DNA from: Planctomycetota bacterium
Lineage (GTDB): Bacteria > Planctomycetota > J058
DNA length: 64,000 nt
Assembly (NCBI GenBank): GCA_023954375.1
Contig: JAMLIC010000001.1
Coordinates: 248,001-312,000 of the forward strand
Direction of reading: 5' to 3'
Part shown: one piece after another, positions 30,490 through 38,808 of the stretch
How positions within the stretch are numbered: position 1 is the first letter of the stretch
Layout of the letters: each line of letters starts with the position of its first letter
The notes under the pieces: generated by a model
Told to the model about the DNA's origin: nothing
Databases searched by the model: none
What the model saw: only the letters and a program-made list of their open reading frames with translations
Translations under genes and position numbers: made by a program

Positions 30490-33400
30490 CTACCGCCCCG
30501 GCATCCCGCCGAAGTCGTCCTCGTCGACCTCGACCCCCTCGCCCGCCAGCGCCGCCCGGATCGTCTCGAGCCGCTGCAGGACCTTCTTCAACACCTCCTG
30601 GCCGGGCGGGGCGACCTTCTGGAACTCCTGGTAAGCGGTCTGCGCCTCGCGCCACTCCCGCTTCTGGAAGTGGCAGTGCCCTCGCAGCAGGTAGATGTCG
30701 CGGATGTGGAACCCGCGCGTGTCGTCGCGCCGCTGCGCCTCGGCCTTCTTCAGGTCGTCGATGCAGTCTTCCCACTTGTTCTGGTAGCTGAACGCGACGG
30801 CGCGGTAGAAGTACGCGGCCGCGAACTGCGCCTTGAGCTCGATCGCCCGCGACAGGTCGTCGATCGCCGGCTGGAACTGCCGCGGCCGCGACTTGAGGTG
30901 GATCAGCCCGCGCTGGAAGTACGCCTCCGAGAGCTCCGGGTCGGCCGAGATCGCGTTGTCGAGGTAAGCGCGCGCGTTGTCGAACTCCTGCCGCGCGATG
31001 AGCACCGCGGCCTTGTTGGTGAGGGCGCGCGGGTTGCCCGGGTCGAGGCGGAGCACCTCGTCGAAGTCCTGCACGGCCTGCTCGTCGCCCTCGTGCGCGC
31101 GGAGCCGCCCCCGCACGAGGTAGACGAGGGGCATGTGCCGGCCGCGCTCGACGCCCTTCGCCGCGTGGACCAGCGCCTCGGCCGAGCTGCGCCGCGCCGA
31201 GGCGATCTCGGCCAGCGCCACGTAGGCCAGCGGCTGCTCGGGGTCGGCGAGGACGGCGCGGCTGGCGTCGCGCCGGGCCTGCTCGACCTCGTCGTCGGTC
31301 GAGAGGATGTCGCCGACGCGGTCCCGCTCCAGCCGGGCGTAGGCCCGCATGGCCAGCGCCCGCCCGTTGCTCGAGTCGAGCTGCAGGGCGCGGTCGAGGT
31401 CGGCGAGGGCGCCCGTGCGGTCGCCCGAGCGGTTGGTGGCGTCGCGGGTGGCGAAGTAGCGCGCCTCCGCCTGCAGGGTCAGCGCGTCGGACGAGCTCGG
31501 GTCCATGCGCACCGCGGTGGACGCGTCGGTGAGCGCGGCGGGGTACTCGCGGCGGCGCAGGCGCGCCTCGGCCCGCGCCAGGTAGCCGTCGACGAGCTTG
31601 GGGTCGGCGGTGATCGCGCGGTTGAAGTGCTCGATCGCCTTCTCCAGGTCGCGCCGGAGCTGCTCGAGCAGCCCCTGCGCGAGCGCGCCCAGGGGGCCGG
31701 CCGGGTCCTGCGAGGTCACGTTCTGCAGGCTGCTCTGCGCCCGCTGCCGCGCGTCCGGGTCGTTCGCCTGGAGCATGTAGAGCTGCGCCTTGGCCAGGTA
31801 GGCGGCGGCCGACGTCGGCTCGACCAGGATCGCCTGGTCGACGTCGTGCATGCCCTCGGCGATCAGGTCCGGCGTCTTGACCTGCTCCCCCTTGTCGAGC
31901 GCGGCCTTGCGGGCCAGCGTCACCCGCACACGCCCGCGCGCCACGAGCGCCAGCGCGTAGGTCTCGTCCGCCGCGACCGCGCGGTTGCAGATCGCCAGCC
32001 GCTCCTCGGGCGAGGTGGCGCTCGGCAGGCGGGCCAGCTCCTTCTCCGCCGCCGCGCGCGCCTCGAGCCGGTCGACCGCCGCCTGCAGCTTCTTCAGCTC
32101 GGCCGCGACCTCGGGGTCCTCGAGCAGCCGGGCCGGCAGCGTCTCGCGCCGCTTGAGGCTCTCCGCCGCGGGCTCGGTCCCCACCGCCGCCAGGAACCCG
32201 CGCTTGGCGTTCCGCAGCTCCATGCGCTGCGCGAACATCCACATGCCGAAGGTGAGCCCGACGACGACCACGCCCGCCACCCCGGCGATCACGGGCACCG
32301 GCGGGCCGGAGCGCGCCCGCGCGGGCGCGGGGCGGCGGGTCCGCTTCGCCTTGGCCGCGCCGAAGGTCGAGCTCTGGATGTCGGTGTCGCCGACCCCCGC
32401 CGCGGCGCCGTCGTCGAGCGAGGCGCCGTCGTCCTCGTCCTCCTCGCCGTCGAGGTCCGGCTTGAGCTGGAGCGGCGGCGGGAGCTGCACCGGCTGCGCC
32501 GCCGGGAGCAGGGCCGACCCGGCGTCGGTCCCGAACGCGCGCTGGCGATGCGTGCCGCCGGGGCCGGCGTGCGTGCCGCCGGGGCCGGCGTGCGTGCCGC
32601 CGGGGCCGGCGTGCGTGCCCCGCGGGCCCGACTCGCCGGTCCACCGCGACTCGCCCTGCGTGGCGCCCGGCCCGACGCGGGCGGGGCCCTGGTACGCGCC
32701 GGTGGGGCGGGGGCGGTCGATCAGCGTCGCGTTCTCGACGACGTGCGCCTGGGGCGACGAGTCGATCGGGAGGAAGTCGTCGAGCGCGCCGGGGTCGACC
32801 GGCGGCCCGGCCGCGCCGGCGAACGGGCTGAACATGGCCGAGCCCGGCGGCGGCTTGGCCGGGAAGTCGGGGCGCTCCTGCGGGTCGAGCTCGACGGTCT
32901 TGAAGCCGAACCGGTCGCCCTTCGCCGCCGGCTGGCCCCAGCCCGGCGCCCCGCCGTCGAGCGTCACGGCCTCCGAGTCGTGGCGCCGCGGGTGGGCGCC
33001 GCTCGGGGGCCCCACCTGGGAGCCCCTCACGGGCCCGCCGACCTGCGCGCCGGGCGGGGGGCCGGTCGGCGGGGCAGGCGGGGCCTCGGCGCCGCTCTCC
33101 ATGAACCGGGCGTAGGCGGCGCGCAGGGCCTCCTTGTCGCACATGCCGTGCTTCGCGAGCACCTGCGAGAGGTTCACCTGCGGGAACTGCTCGCGGTAGC
33201 CGGTGAGCAGCCGGTAGGCCTCGCGCGCCTGCTCGGACGTGAGCGCGCCCTCGCCCATGAGGAAGCGGGCGAAGGCGACCTCGCGGTCGTCGGCGGCGGC
33301 GGGGAACGTGCCGGTCTGGCGGCGGAGCGCGCCGGTCGCCGGCGGCGGGTGGCCCCCGGCGAGCGCCGACGCCTGGGAGGACGACGCGTGCGTCTGCCCT

Positions 33401-33585
33401 GGCCCGAGCGCGAGCGCCCGCAGGGCGTCCGGGGTGGCGTAGCGCCGCGACACGATCACCTGCGCGAGCGTGCAGGGCGTGGGGCTCTGGCTCTGCAGCT
33501 GCTGGCACTCCGACACCTGCGCGGGCGTCAGCAAGCGTCGCTGCAGCACGAGCTCGGCGATGCGCTCGTCCTGTACCGTGGGCAT
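30490..33585 (-). CDS. large membrane-anchored TPR protein
   Basis: A 1031-residue protein starting at ATG 33585 (MPTVQDERIAEL); the open frame to 33666 is too poor to be real. Residues 1-110 hold two copies of a helical module resembling the N-terminal domain of PilB/GspE ATPases (LVLQRRLLTPAQVSECQQLQ). A Pro/Gly-rich region with GTHAGPG repeats follows, then one TM helix (VPVIAGVAGVVVVGLTFGMW) near residue 420, and TPRs over the last 550 residues. The topology suggests a cytoplasmic N-terminus and a periplasmic TPR scaffold, or the reverse. It heads an operon with a paralogue and a lipoprotein and is divergent from an ABC permease. Confidence 0.8.
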   Translation of the reverse strand: MPTVQDERIAELVLQRRLLTPAQVSECQQLQSQSPTPCTLAQVIVSRRYATPDALRALALGPGQTHASSSQASALAGGHPPPATGALRRQTGTFPAAADDREVAFARFLMGEGALTSEQAREAYRLLTGYREQFPQVNLSQVLAKHGMCDKEALRAAYARFMESGAEAPPAPPTGPPPGAQVGGPVRGSQVGPPSGAHPRRHDSEAVTLDGGAPGWGQPAAKGDRFGFKTVELDPQERPDFPAKPPPGSAMFSPFAGAAGPPVDPGALDDFLPIDSSPQAHVVENATLIDRPRPTGAYQGPARVGPGATQGESRWTGESGPRGTHAGPGGTHAGPGGTHAGPGGTHRQRAFGTDAGSALLPAAQPVQLPPPLQLKPDLDGEEDEDDGASLDDGAAAGVGDTDIQSSTFGAAKAKRTRRPAPARARSGPPVPVIAGVAGVVVVGLTFGMWMFAQRMELRNAKRGFLAAVGTEPAAESLKRRETLPARLLEDPEVAAELKKLQAAVDRLEARAAAEKELARLPSATSPEERLAICNRAVAADETYALALVARGRVRVTLARKAALDKGEQVKTPDLIAEGMHDVDQAILVEPTSAAAYLAKAQLYMLQANDPDARQRAQSSLQNVTSQDPAGPLGALAQGLLEQLRRDLEKAIEHFNRAITADPKLVDGYLARAEARLRRREYPAALTDASTAVRMDPSSSDALTLQAEARYFATRDATNRSGDRTGALADLDRALQLDSSNGRALAMRAYARLERDRVGDILSTDDEVEQARRDASRAVLADPEQPLAYVALAEIASARRSSAEALVHAAKGVERGRHMPLVYLVRGRLRAHEGDEQAVQDFDEVLRLDPGNPRALTNKAAVLIARQEFDNARAYLDNAISADPELSEAYFQRGLIHLKSRPRQFQPAIDDLSRAIELKAQFAAAYFYRAVAFSYQNKWEDCIDDLKKAEAQRRDDTRGFHIRDIYLLRGHCHFQKREWREAQTAYQEFQKVAPPGQEVLKKVLQRLETIRAALAGEGVEVDEDDFGGMPGR
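32549..32611. repeat. three 21-nt coding repeats
   Basis: Three consecutive 21-nt units beginning TGCGTGCCGCCGGGGCCGGC encode GTHAGPG repeats in the TPR protein on the minus strand. The unit is a multiple of three, so copy-number change would not break the frame. Confidence 0.9.
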
Positions 33586-33651
33586 GGCCCTGAGTATTGC
33601 TCCGCCGCCTGGCCATCGCAACAACGGGGCCCCGGCGCACACCCGGGTGGG

Positions 33652-33657
33652 TAGGAT
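33652..33657 (+). promoter_or_regulatory. -10-like box for the ABC permease gene
   Basis: TAGGAT lies 7 nt before the ATG at 33665 with no convincing -35, a spacing that would give a leaderless transcript. Confidence 0.3.
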
Positions 33658-33664
33658 CGACGGC

Positions 33665-35067
33665 ATGCCGCTCGTCCGCCCCGCCTTGCGCGGCGTGCTC
33701 GCGCTGCGCGCGCGGGTCCTGCGCCGGCGCTTCGGCTCGCCGCTCGAGGTCGTCGCCCTGCTCCTCGCCTGCGCCGTCGCCTGGCGCGCCGCCGCCCACG
33801 CCGGCCCGCGGAGCGCCGCCTGGCTCGACCCGCTCCTGGGCGGGCTGCTCGTCCTCGGCGCGGCGGCGGCGCGGGGGCTCCTCTACGCGGCCCGCGAGCT
33901 GGCCCTGCTCGTGCCCGCCGGCCTCACGCCCCGCGAGCTGGCCGCCGGCCGCGGGGCCGAGCTGGCGGTCGGCCTGGGCGCGGCCGCGCTGCCGGCGCGG
34001 GCCCTGGCGGCCGGCGCCGCCGGCGCGGCCTCGCCCTGGCTGGTGGTCGCGGCGCCCGCGCTCGCGGCCGGGCTCGCCGGCCTGGCCCTGGCCCTCGGGT
34101 GGGCGGCGGGGCGCCTCGGCCCCACGGCGCGCGGCCTCGCCCTGGTCGCCGGCCTGGCTGGCCTGGTCGCCTGGGCGGCGCGCGCCGCCCTCGCCCCTCG
34201 CCGCCGGCCTGGTGGCCCTGGCGGGGGCGACCCGCGCCCGCTCGGGCCCCTGCTCGGGCCGCGGCGCTCGCCGCCGCGCTCGGCCTCGCCCTGGCGGGGA
34301 CCGGGCAGGAGGCGGGCCTCACGCGCGCCGCCCTGCGCGACCCGCGCCGGCGCGCCCCGGTGTGGCGGGTCGTGGCGGCGGCGGCCGGCGCCCTCCTCGG
34401 GCGCGCCGCCGGCGCCCTCGCCGCGCGCGACCTCGTGCTGCTCGGGCGCGGCGCCCTCCCGCGCGGCCTCGTCGTCCTCGCGGCCCTGCCGCTCCTCGCG
34501 GCGGCGATCGTCGTCGGCGCGCGCGGCGACCGGACGCTCGCCCCCTGGCTGCTCGAGCTCGTGGCGCTCCTCGTCACGGGCGTGCTCGCCGCGGCCGCCG
34601 GCTTCCTCTTCGGCGTGGACCTGCCGCGGGCGCGGCGCGTGCAGCTCGTGCTCGAGCGCACGAGCCCGCTGCCCGGGGCGCGCGTGCTCCGCGCCCGGGC
34701 GGCGGCGGCGGTCCTGGGCGCGCTCCCGGCGCTGCTCGCCGCCGTCGCCGCGGTGGCGCTCGACCCTGACCCCGCCCGCGCCGAGCTGGCGCCGTGGGTC
34801 GCGCTGAAGGGGCTCGCGCTCGTCGTGTGCGTCGCCCACGACGCCGCGGGCTACGGCCTGCGGGGCGAGTGCGCCGGCGACCCGGCGCTGGCCACCGGCT
34901 ACCCGCTGCGCGTCGCGCCGCTGGTCGCCGTCCTGGCCGTGGCGCTCCTCATCCATCTCGCCCTCGGCGTCCTCTACCTGCTGTTCGGCTGGTACGGCGA
35001 GGCGGCGCGGTCGGCGCGCCGGTGGGAGCTCGACGAGGTCCAGCCCGAGCGGGCGCAGGCGGCGTGA
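33665..35067 (+). CDS. ABC-2-type transporter membrane protein (frameshifted)
   Basis: A strongly hydrophobic protein with about 10 predicted TM segments, but the reading frame changes near 34195-34255. The first part (from MPLVRPALRGVLALRARVLR) runs in one frame, LAAGLVALAGATRARSG reads in a second, and the rest (AAALAAALGLALAG onward to ERAQAA) in a third. Net loss of one base is enough to explain the total length (about 467 residues if restored); the switches coincide with CCCC runs. It is 7 nt upstream of an ABC ATPase gene, so the pair is probably an exporter. The family cannot be named more exactly. Real inactivation and assembly error are both possible. Confidence 0.65.
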
Positions 35068-35074
35068 GGCGCGC

Positions 35075-35827
35075 GTGATCGAGGTCGAGGGCGTGGAGAA
35101 GGCCTACGGCGCCGTGCGCGCGCTCCAGGGCGTGAGCTTCAGCGTCGCCCGGGGCGAGGTGTTCGGGCTCCTCGGCCACAACGGGGCCGGCAAGTCGACG
35201 CTGGCCAAGGTGCTCTGCGGGCTCGTGCGGCCGGACGCCGGCGCGGCGCGGATCGCCGGCAAGGACGTGGCCCGGGAGCCGCTCGAGGCGCGCGCCCGCT
35301 TCGGCTACCTGCCCGAGGAGACGATCCTCTACGACGAGCTGACCGCCCGCGAGCACGTCGAGCTGTTCGCCGCCGTGCGCGGCCTCGCGCCCGACGCGGC
35401 CCGGACGCGCGCCGCGCGCCTGCTCGAGTTCCTCGACCTCGCCCACGCCGCCGACCGCGGGGCCGCCACCTACTCGCGCGGCATGCGGCGCAAGACGGCC
35501 ATCGCGATGACGGTCGTCGGCGACCCCGAGGCCCTGCTCTTCGACGAGCCCACCGACGGCCTCGACCCCGACGGCGCCCTGCGCTTCGCCGAGCTCCTGG
35601 CCGAGCTGAAGCGCCGGGAGCGGACGGTGATCGTCAACACGCACATCCTCGGCCTCGTCGAGAAGCGCTGCGACCGCATCGGCGTCCTCGACAAGGGGCG
35701 CCTCGTCGCCTGCGGCACGCTGGCGGAGCTCCGCGCGCAGGCCGGCGCCCCGGACGCGGACCTCGAGGACGTGTTCCTGGCGCTGACCGGGCGGGCCGCC
35801 AGGGGGGCGGAGGGGCTCCTGGATTGA
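35075..35827 (+). CDS. ABC transporter ATP-binding protein
   Basis: A 250-residue cytoplasmic ATPase. Walker A is GHNGAGKS (about 33-40), the Q-loop region is FGYLPEE, the signature is YSRGMRRK (the SxGM form common in ABC-2 exporters), Walker B is ALLFDEPTDGLDPDG, and the switch His is in VNTHILG. It has a GTG start 7 nt after the permease gene, with which it forms a two-gene operon. The substrate is unknown; ABC-2 systems export polysaccharides, lipids, drugs or ions. Confidence 0.92.
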   Translation: MIEVEGVEKAYGAVRALQGVSFSVARGEVFGLLGHNGAGKSTLAKVLCGLVRPDAGAARIAGKDVAREPLEARARFGYLPEETILYDELTAREHVELFAAVRGLAPDAARTRAARLLEFLDLAHAADRGAATYSRGMRRKTAIAMTVVGDPEALLFDEPTDGLDPDGALRFAELLAELKRRERTVIVNTHILGLVEKRCDRIGVLDKGRLVACGTLAELRAQAGAPDADLEDVFLALTGRAARGAEGLLD

Positions 35828-35921
35828 TGCCCCTGGCAGCGCCCGGGGATCGTGCTAGAACCACTTACGTCGATCCGTACCCGATCCCGCCGCGACCGGC
35901 CGGTAGGGGATGGAACCTCAC

Positions 35922-35929
35922 GGAGGGAG
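35922..35929 (+). promoter_or_regulatory. ribosome binding site that decides the phosphoesterase start
   Basis: GGAGGGAG, one of the strongest Shine-Dalgarno sequences in the window, ends 7 nt before a GTG at 35937 and lies downstream of the in-frame ATG at 35910. It therefore favours the GTG as start. Confidence 0.6.
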
Positions 35930-35936
35930 CACGACC

Positions 35937-36701
35937 GTGTACGCCATCGTCTCCGACGTCCACTCGAACATCGAAGCCCTCTCCGTGGTGCTGAAGGACA
36001 TCGAGTCCCTCGGGATCACCGACATCGTCTGTCTCGGCGACGTCGTGGGCTACGGCCCCAACCCGCTCGAGTGCGTCGACCTCATCATGCAGCGCTGCCG
36101 GGTGACCCTGAAGGGCAACCACGACGAGGCCCTCGTCCACGGCGCCTACGCCTTCAACCTGCGCGCGCAGAAGGCGATCGAGTGGACGCGCGACCAGCTC
36201 AAGCCCGGCTTCTTCTCGGGCTCGGCGGTCCGGCGCCGCTGGGAGTTCCTCACGAACCTCCCGCTGCGCCAGGAGGAGGGCTCGGACCTCCTCATCCACG
36301 GCTCGCCCCGCGACCCGACCAACGAGTACATCCTCGCCACCGAGATCGGCTTCGGGCCGACCGAGAAGTTCGAGGAGATCTTCGCCAGCTTCGAGAAGCG
36401 CCTGTTCGTCGGCCACACGCACATGCCCTGCGTGATCACCGACCGCTACGAGACCAAGACCTCGGCCGAGCTGGGCAACAAGTACACCTACCCCGAGCAC
36501 TGCGACCAGAAGGTCATCATCAACGTCGGCTCGGTCGGGCAGCCGCGCGATCGCGACAACCGCGCCTGCTACGTGGTCGTCGACGGCGACAGCGTCAGCT
36601 GGCGGCGCCTGGAGTACGACTTCGAGAAGACCGCCGCCAAGATCGACGCGATCGCCCAGCTCGACTCGGCCCTCGCCGCCCGCCTCAAGGAAGGCATCTA
36701 A
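35937..36701 (+). CDS. calcineurin-like metallophosphoesterase
   Basis: A 254-residue enzyme with all di-metal site motifs: SDVHSN near the start, GDVVGYGPNP, GNHDEAL, LIHGSPRD, and GHTHMP. The order and spacing match the YfcE/MJ0936-like phosphodiesterase group, which cleaves phosphodiesters or phosphomonoesters with Mn or Ni. I chose GTG 35937 because of the strong ribosome binding site; the upstream ATG (35910) would put nine extra residues before VYAIVSDVHSN. It follows the ABC operon and precedes a Ser/Thr kinase, but there is no sign of coupling to either. Confidence 0.92.
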   Translation: MYAIVSDVHSNIEALSVVLKDIESLGITDIVCLGDVVGYGPNPLECVDLIMQRCRVTLKGNHDEALVHGAYAFNLRAQKAIEWTRDQLKPGFFSGSAVRRRWEFLTNLPLRQEEGSDLLIHGSPRDPTNEYILATEIGFGPTEKFEEIFASFEKRLFVGHTHMPCVITDRYETKTSAELGNKYTYPEHCDQKVIINVGSVGQPRDRDNRACYVVVDGDSVSWRRLEYDFEKTAAKIDAIAQLDSALAARLKEGI

Positions 36702-36751
36702 ACCCCGGTCGCTGCGTCACCCGCTCGTCATCCCCCGCGCCGCCCGGCGGC

Positions 36752-36780
36752 TTGCCCTGCCCCCGGCCGGGCGGTAGCAT
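36752..36780 (+). promoter_or_regulatory. candidate sigma-70-type promoter of the kinase gene
   Basis: TTGCCC at 36752-36757 and TAGCAT at 36775-36780 are separated by 17 nt in a background where A and T are rare. The predicted start of transcription is about 45-50 nt before the GTG at 36835. Confidence 0.45.
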
Positions 36781-36834
36781 CGCGACCCGCGCGGAGCGCA
36801 CATCCAGCCGCTCGGCCGGGAGTCGGACCGTCGC

Positions 36835-38295
36835 GTGGGAAGCCCGTCGGCAGGGACACCGCTGGTGAGCGAAGGGCTGAGCGAACCGAACCTGCGCCTC
36901 GGCCTCCTGGCGATCCGCAACGAGTTCGTCAACCTCTCCGAGCTCAAGCACTGCATCGACGTCCGCAAGAAGCTCTACGCCAAGAACCAGCAGGAGCTGG
37001 ACATCGGCGACGTGCTCGTGCAGCAGCGCTACCTGACGCCGCAGGACCTCGAGTACCTCCACATGCAGCTGGCCGCCGCCGACGGCGGCGCGATCGACCT
37101 CGCCGCGATCGAGGCCGAGTTCGACAAGCACGTGGCCGAGCTCAAGCCCGGGTGCGAGTTCGGCGCCTACAAGATCGAGGAGGAGATCGGCCGCGGCGGC
37201 ATGGGCATCGTCTTCCGTGCCAGCAAGCTCGACGACCCCGGCGAGGCGTGCGCGCTCAAGATCCTCATCGGCGGCAAGGACGCCACCGTCCGCGACATCG
37301 AGCGGTTCAAGAAGGAGGCCACGGTGATGGCCCCGCTGCTCCACAACGGGATCGTCAAGATCCACGAGGTCGGGCGGCACAAGGGGCTGGACTTCATCTC
37401 GATGGAGTTCATCGAGGGCGTGTCGCTCAAGGAGCTCGTCGGCGACAAGCCCCTGCCCGACGAGATGGCGCTGATGGTCATCCGCTCCGCCGGCGAGGCC
37501 GTGAGCTTCATGCACAGCCACGGGATCATCCACCGCGACATCAAGCCCGAGAACATCATGGTCCGGCCGGACGGCAGCGCCGTCCTCATGGACTTCGGCC
37601 TGGCCGGCTGGGACAAGATCGAGGTGCTCGCCGGCCGCGGGTCGATCGGGACCCCGATGTACCAGCCGCCGGAGCAAGCCGACGTCGGCGGCCCGTTCGG
37701 GAAGATCAGCGAGGCCTCGGACGTCTACGGCCTCGGCGCGACCCTCTACTACCTCCTGACGGCGCGGCACCCCTTCCTGGGCAAGAGCGTGCAGGAGGTG
37801 CGCCAGAAGATCAAGACGACGCCGCCCGACCCGATCGGGCAGAGCAACGGGAAGGTCCACGCCGCCGCCGAGGCGCTCTGCCTGCGCTGCCTGAAGAAGC
37901 GCCAGGGCGAGCGCTTCTCCACGCCGCGCGAGCTGATCGAGAACATCGACAAGGTCCTCGGCCTCCTCCTCGCCGGCGACCCCGGCGGGCGCGAGGCGCG
38001 CAAGCAGGCCCTGCGGCGGATCGCCGCCGCGACGCGCCGGCGCAGCGAGTCGGGCCCGGTGGCCCGCCGCAGCGACGCCGGCAAGAAGGTCGAGCCGCGC
38101 GCGGCGGCGACCCGCCCGGCGACGAAGAGCACGGCCAAGGGCAAGGTGCTCCCCTCGCAGAAGCGCGCGCGCCCCGGCCGGCCGGTCGGCGGCGAGGTCG
38201 GCGCGAGGGGCGGCGTCCCCCCCGCGCTGATCATCGCGGGCGTGGCGGTGCTGGTCGTGCTGATCCTCGGAGGCGTGCTGGTCTTTAGCGGCTAG
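36835..38295 (+). CDS. Ser/Thr protein kinase with C-terminal membrane anchor
   Basis: A 486-residue Hanks-type kinase. Residues about 18-95 are the PilB-N-like helical module (DIGDVLVQQRYLTPQDLEYL). The kinase domain runs from about 110 to 380 with a complete catalytic set: GRGGMGIVF, ALKIL (Lys), HRDIKPEN, DFG, and PPEQ in the APE position. A basic Lys/Arg/Ala-rich linker leads to one TM helix (LIIAGVAVLVVLILGGVLVF) at the very end, so the kinase faces the cytoplasm with almost nothing outside. It is the one fully active-looking kinase in the window. GTG at 36835 is used; GTG at 36865 is possible. It has its own promoter-like sequence. Confidence 0.93.
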   Translation: MGSPSAGTPLVSEGLSEPNLRLGLLAIRNEFVNLSELKHCIDVRKKLYAKNQQELDIGDVLVQQRYLTPQDLEYLHMQLAAADGGAIDLAAIEAEFDKHVAELKPGCEFGAYKIEEEIGRGGMGIVFRASKLDDPGEACALKILIGGKDATVRDIERFKKEATVMAPLLHNGIVKIHEVGRHKGLDFISMEFIEGVSLKELVGDKPLPDEMALMVIRSAGEAVSFMHSHGIIHRDIKPENIMVRPDGSAVLMDFGLAGWDKIEVLAGRGSIGTPMYQPPEQADVGGPFGKISEASDVYGLGATLYYLLTARHPFLGKSVQEVRQKIKTTPPDPIGQSNGKVHAAAEALCLRCLKKRQGERFSTPRELIENIDKVLGLLLAGDPGGREARKQALRRIAAATRRRSESGPVARRSDAGKKVEPRAAATRPATKSTAKGKVLPSQKRARPGRPVGGEVGARGGVPPALIIAGVAVLVVLILGGVLVFSG

Positions 38296-38338
38296 CCGGG
38301 ATTACTCACGAGCACCGCAAAGCTCTGGCAGAAGAAGA

Positions 38339-38544
38339 AAGAATTGAACCGCCAAGACGCCACGCGCGCACGCGGGGACCCGCTTCGCGGGTCCCCGCGT
38401 GCGCGCGCCAAGGGAGAAAGTAGGTAAGAACGAAGAGCTTGTGGCGGAGCATCTCTCACCCCCTTGGCGCTCGGTCGCTTGCCCGGGACCCGCGAAGCGG
38501 GTCCCGGGCAAGCGACCGAGTGGCGTCTTGGCGGTTCAATTCTT
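38339..38544. repeat. 206-bp palindromic element with 25-bp terminal inverted repeats and two long hairpins
   Basis: The ends at 38339-38363 and 38520-38544 are perfect inverted repeats (outer sequence AAGAATTGAACCGCCAAGAC). Inside, 38363-38383 pairs with 38387-38407 (21 bp, loop TTC), and 38470-38493 pairs with 38497-38520 (24 bp, loop GAA). The hairpin tips are reverse complements of each other (GGGACCCGC-TTC/GAA-GCGGGTCCC), and CCAAGGG/CCCTTGG form a further inverted pair around the centre. Fragments of the same CTTGGCGGT motif recur at about 38549 and 38622. It lacks an ORF and resembles a REP/MITE-type element. As a terminator it would be unusually elaborate. Confidence 0.85.
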
Positions 38545-38658
38545 CGCCTTGGCGGTGTCGCGGCGCGAACATTCGTGAAAACGAAGGCCTGTCGACGATC
38601 CTGGCCTGTTTACCGGTCGTTCTTGGCGGTTGCATGGCCTCGCTCATGCATAATCCAG

Positions 38659-38808
38659 GCTAGCTGTCAGCTGTCAGCTGTGAGGGCGGCAGCTGGCGGT
38701 CAGCAGTTCGCTGGTCGGGACGACAGATGTACCGGACGCCCACTCCCCGAGGGACGAGCAGGCTCGCAGCTAGAAAGCTAAACGCTAAAGGCTAAAAGCT
38801 AATAGCTA
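38659..38808. repeat. low-complexity repeat island
   Basis: This AT-richer stretch holds tandem AGCTGTC units (38659-38684, CAGCTGTCAGCTGTCAGC-like) and tandem GCTAAA(N) units (38766-38808, CTAAACGCTAAAGGCTAAAA) that run into the stop codon of the convergent FHA-kinase gene. With the palindromic element it fills the whole 510-bp gap 38296-38805; I see no gene in that gap. Confidence 0.75.

Noticed and set aside
34099..34250. Separate N-terminus for a second permease gene starting at 34099
   Set aside because: That stretch is Arg/Pro/Trp-rich shadow sequence. The hydrophobic pattern continues across frames, which fits one frameshifted permease better.
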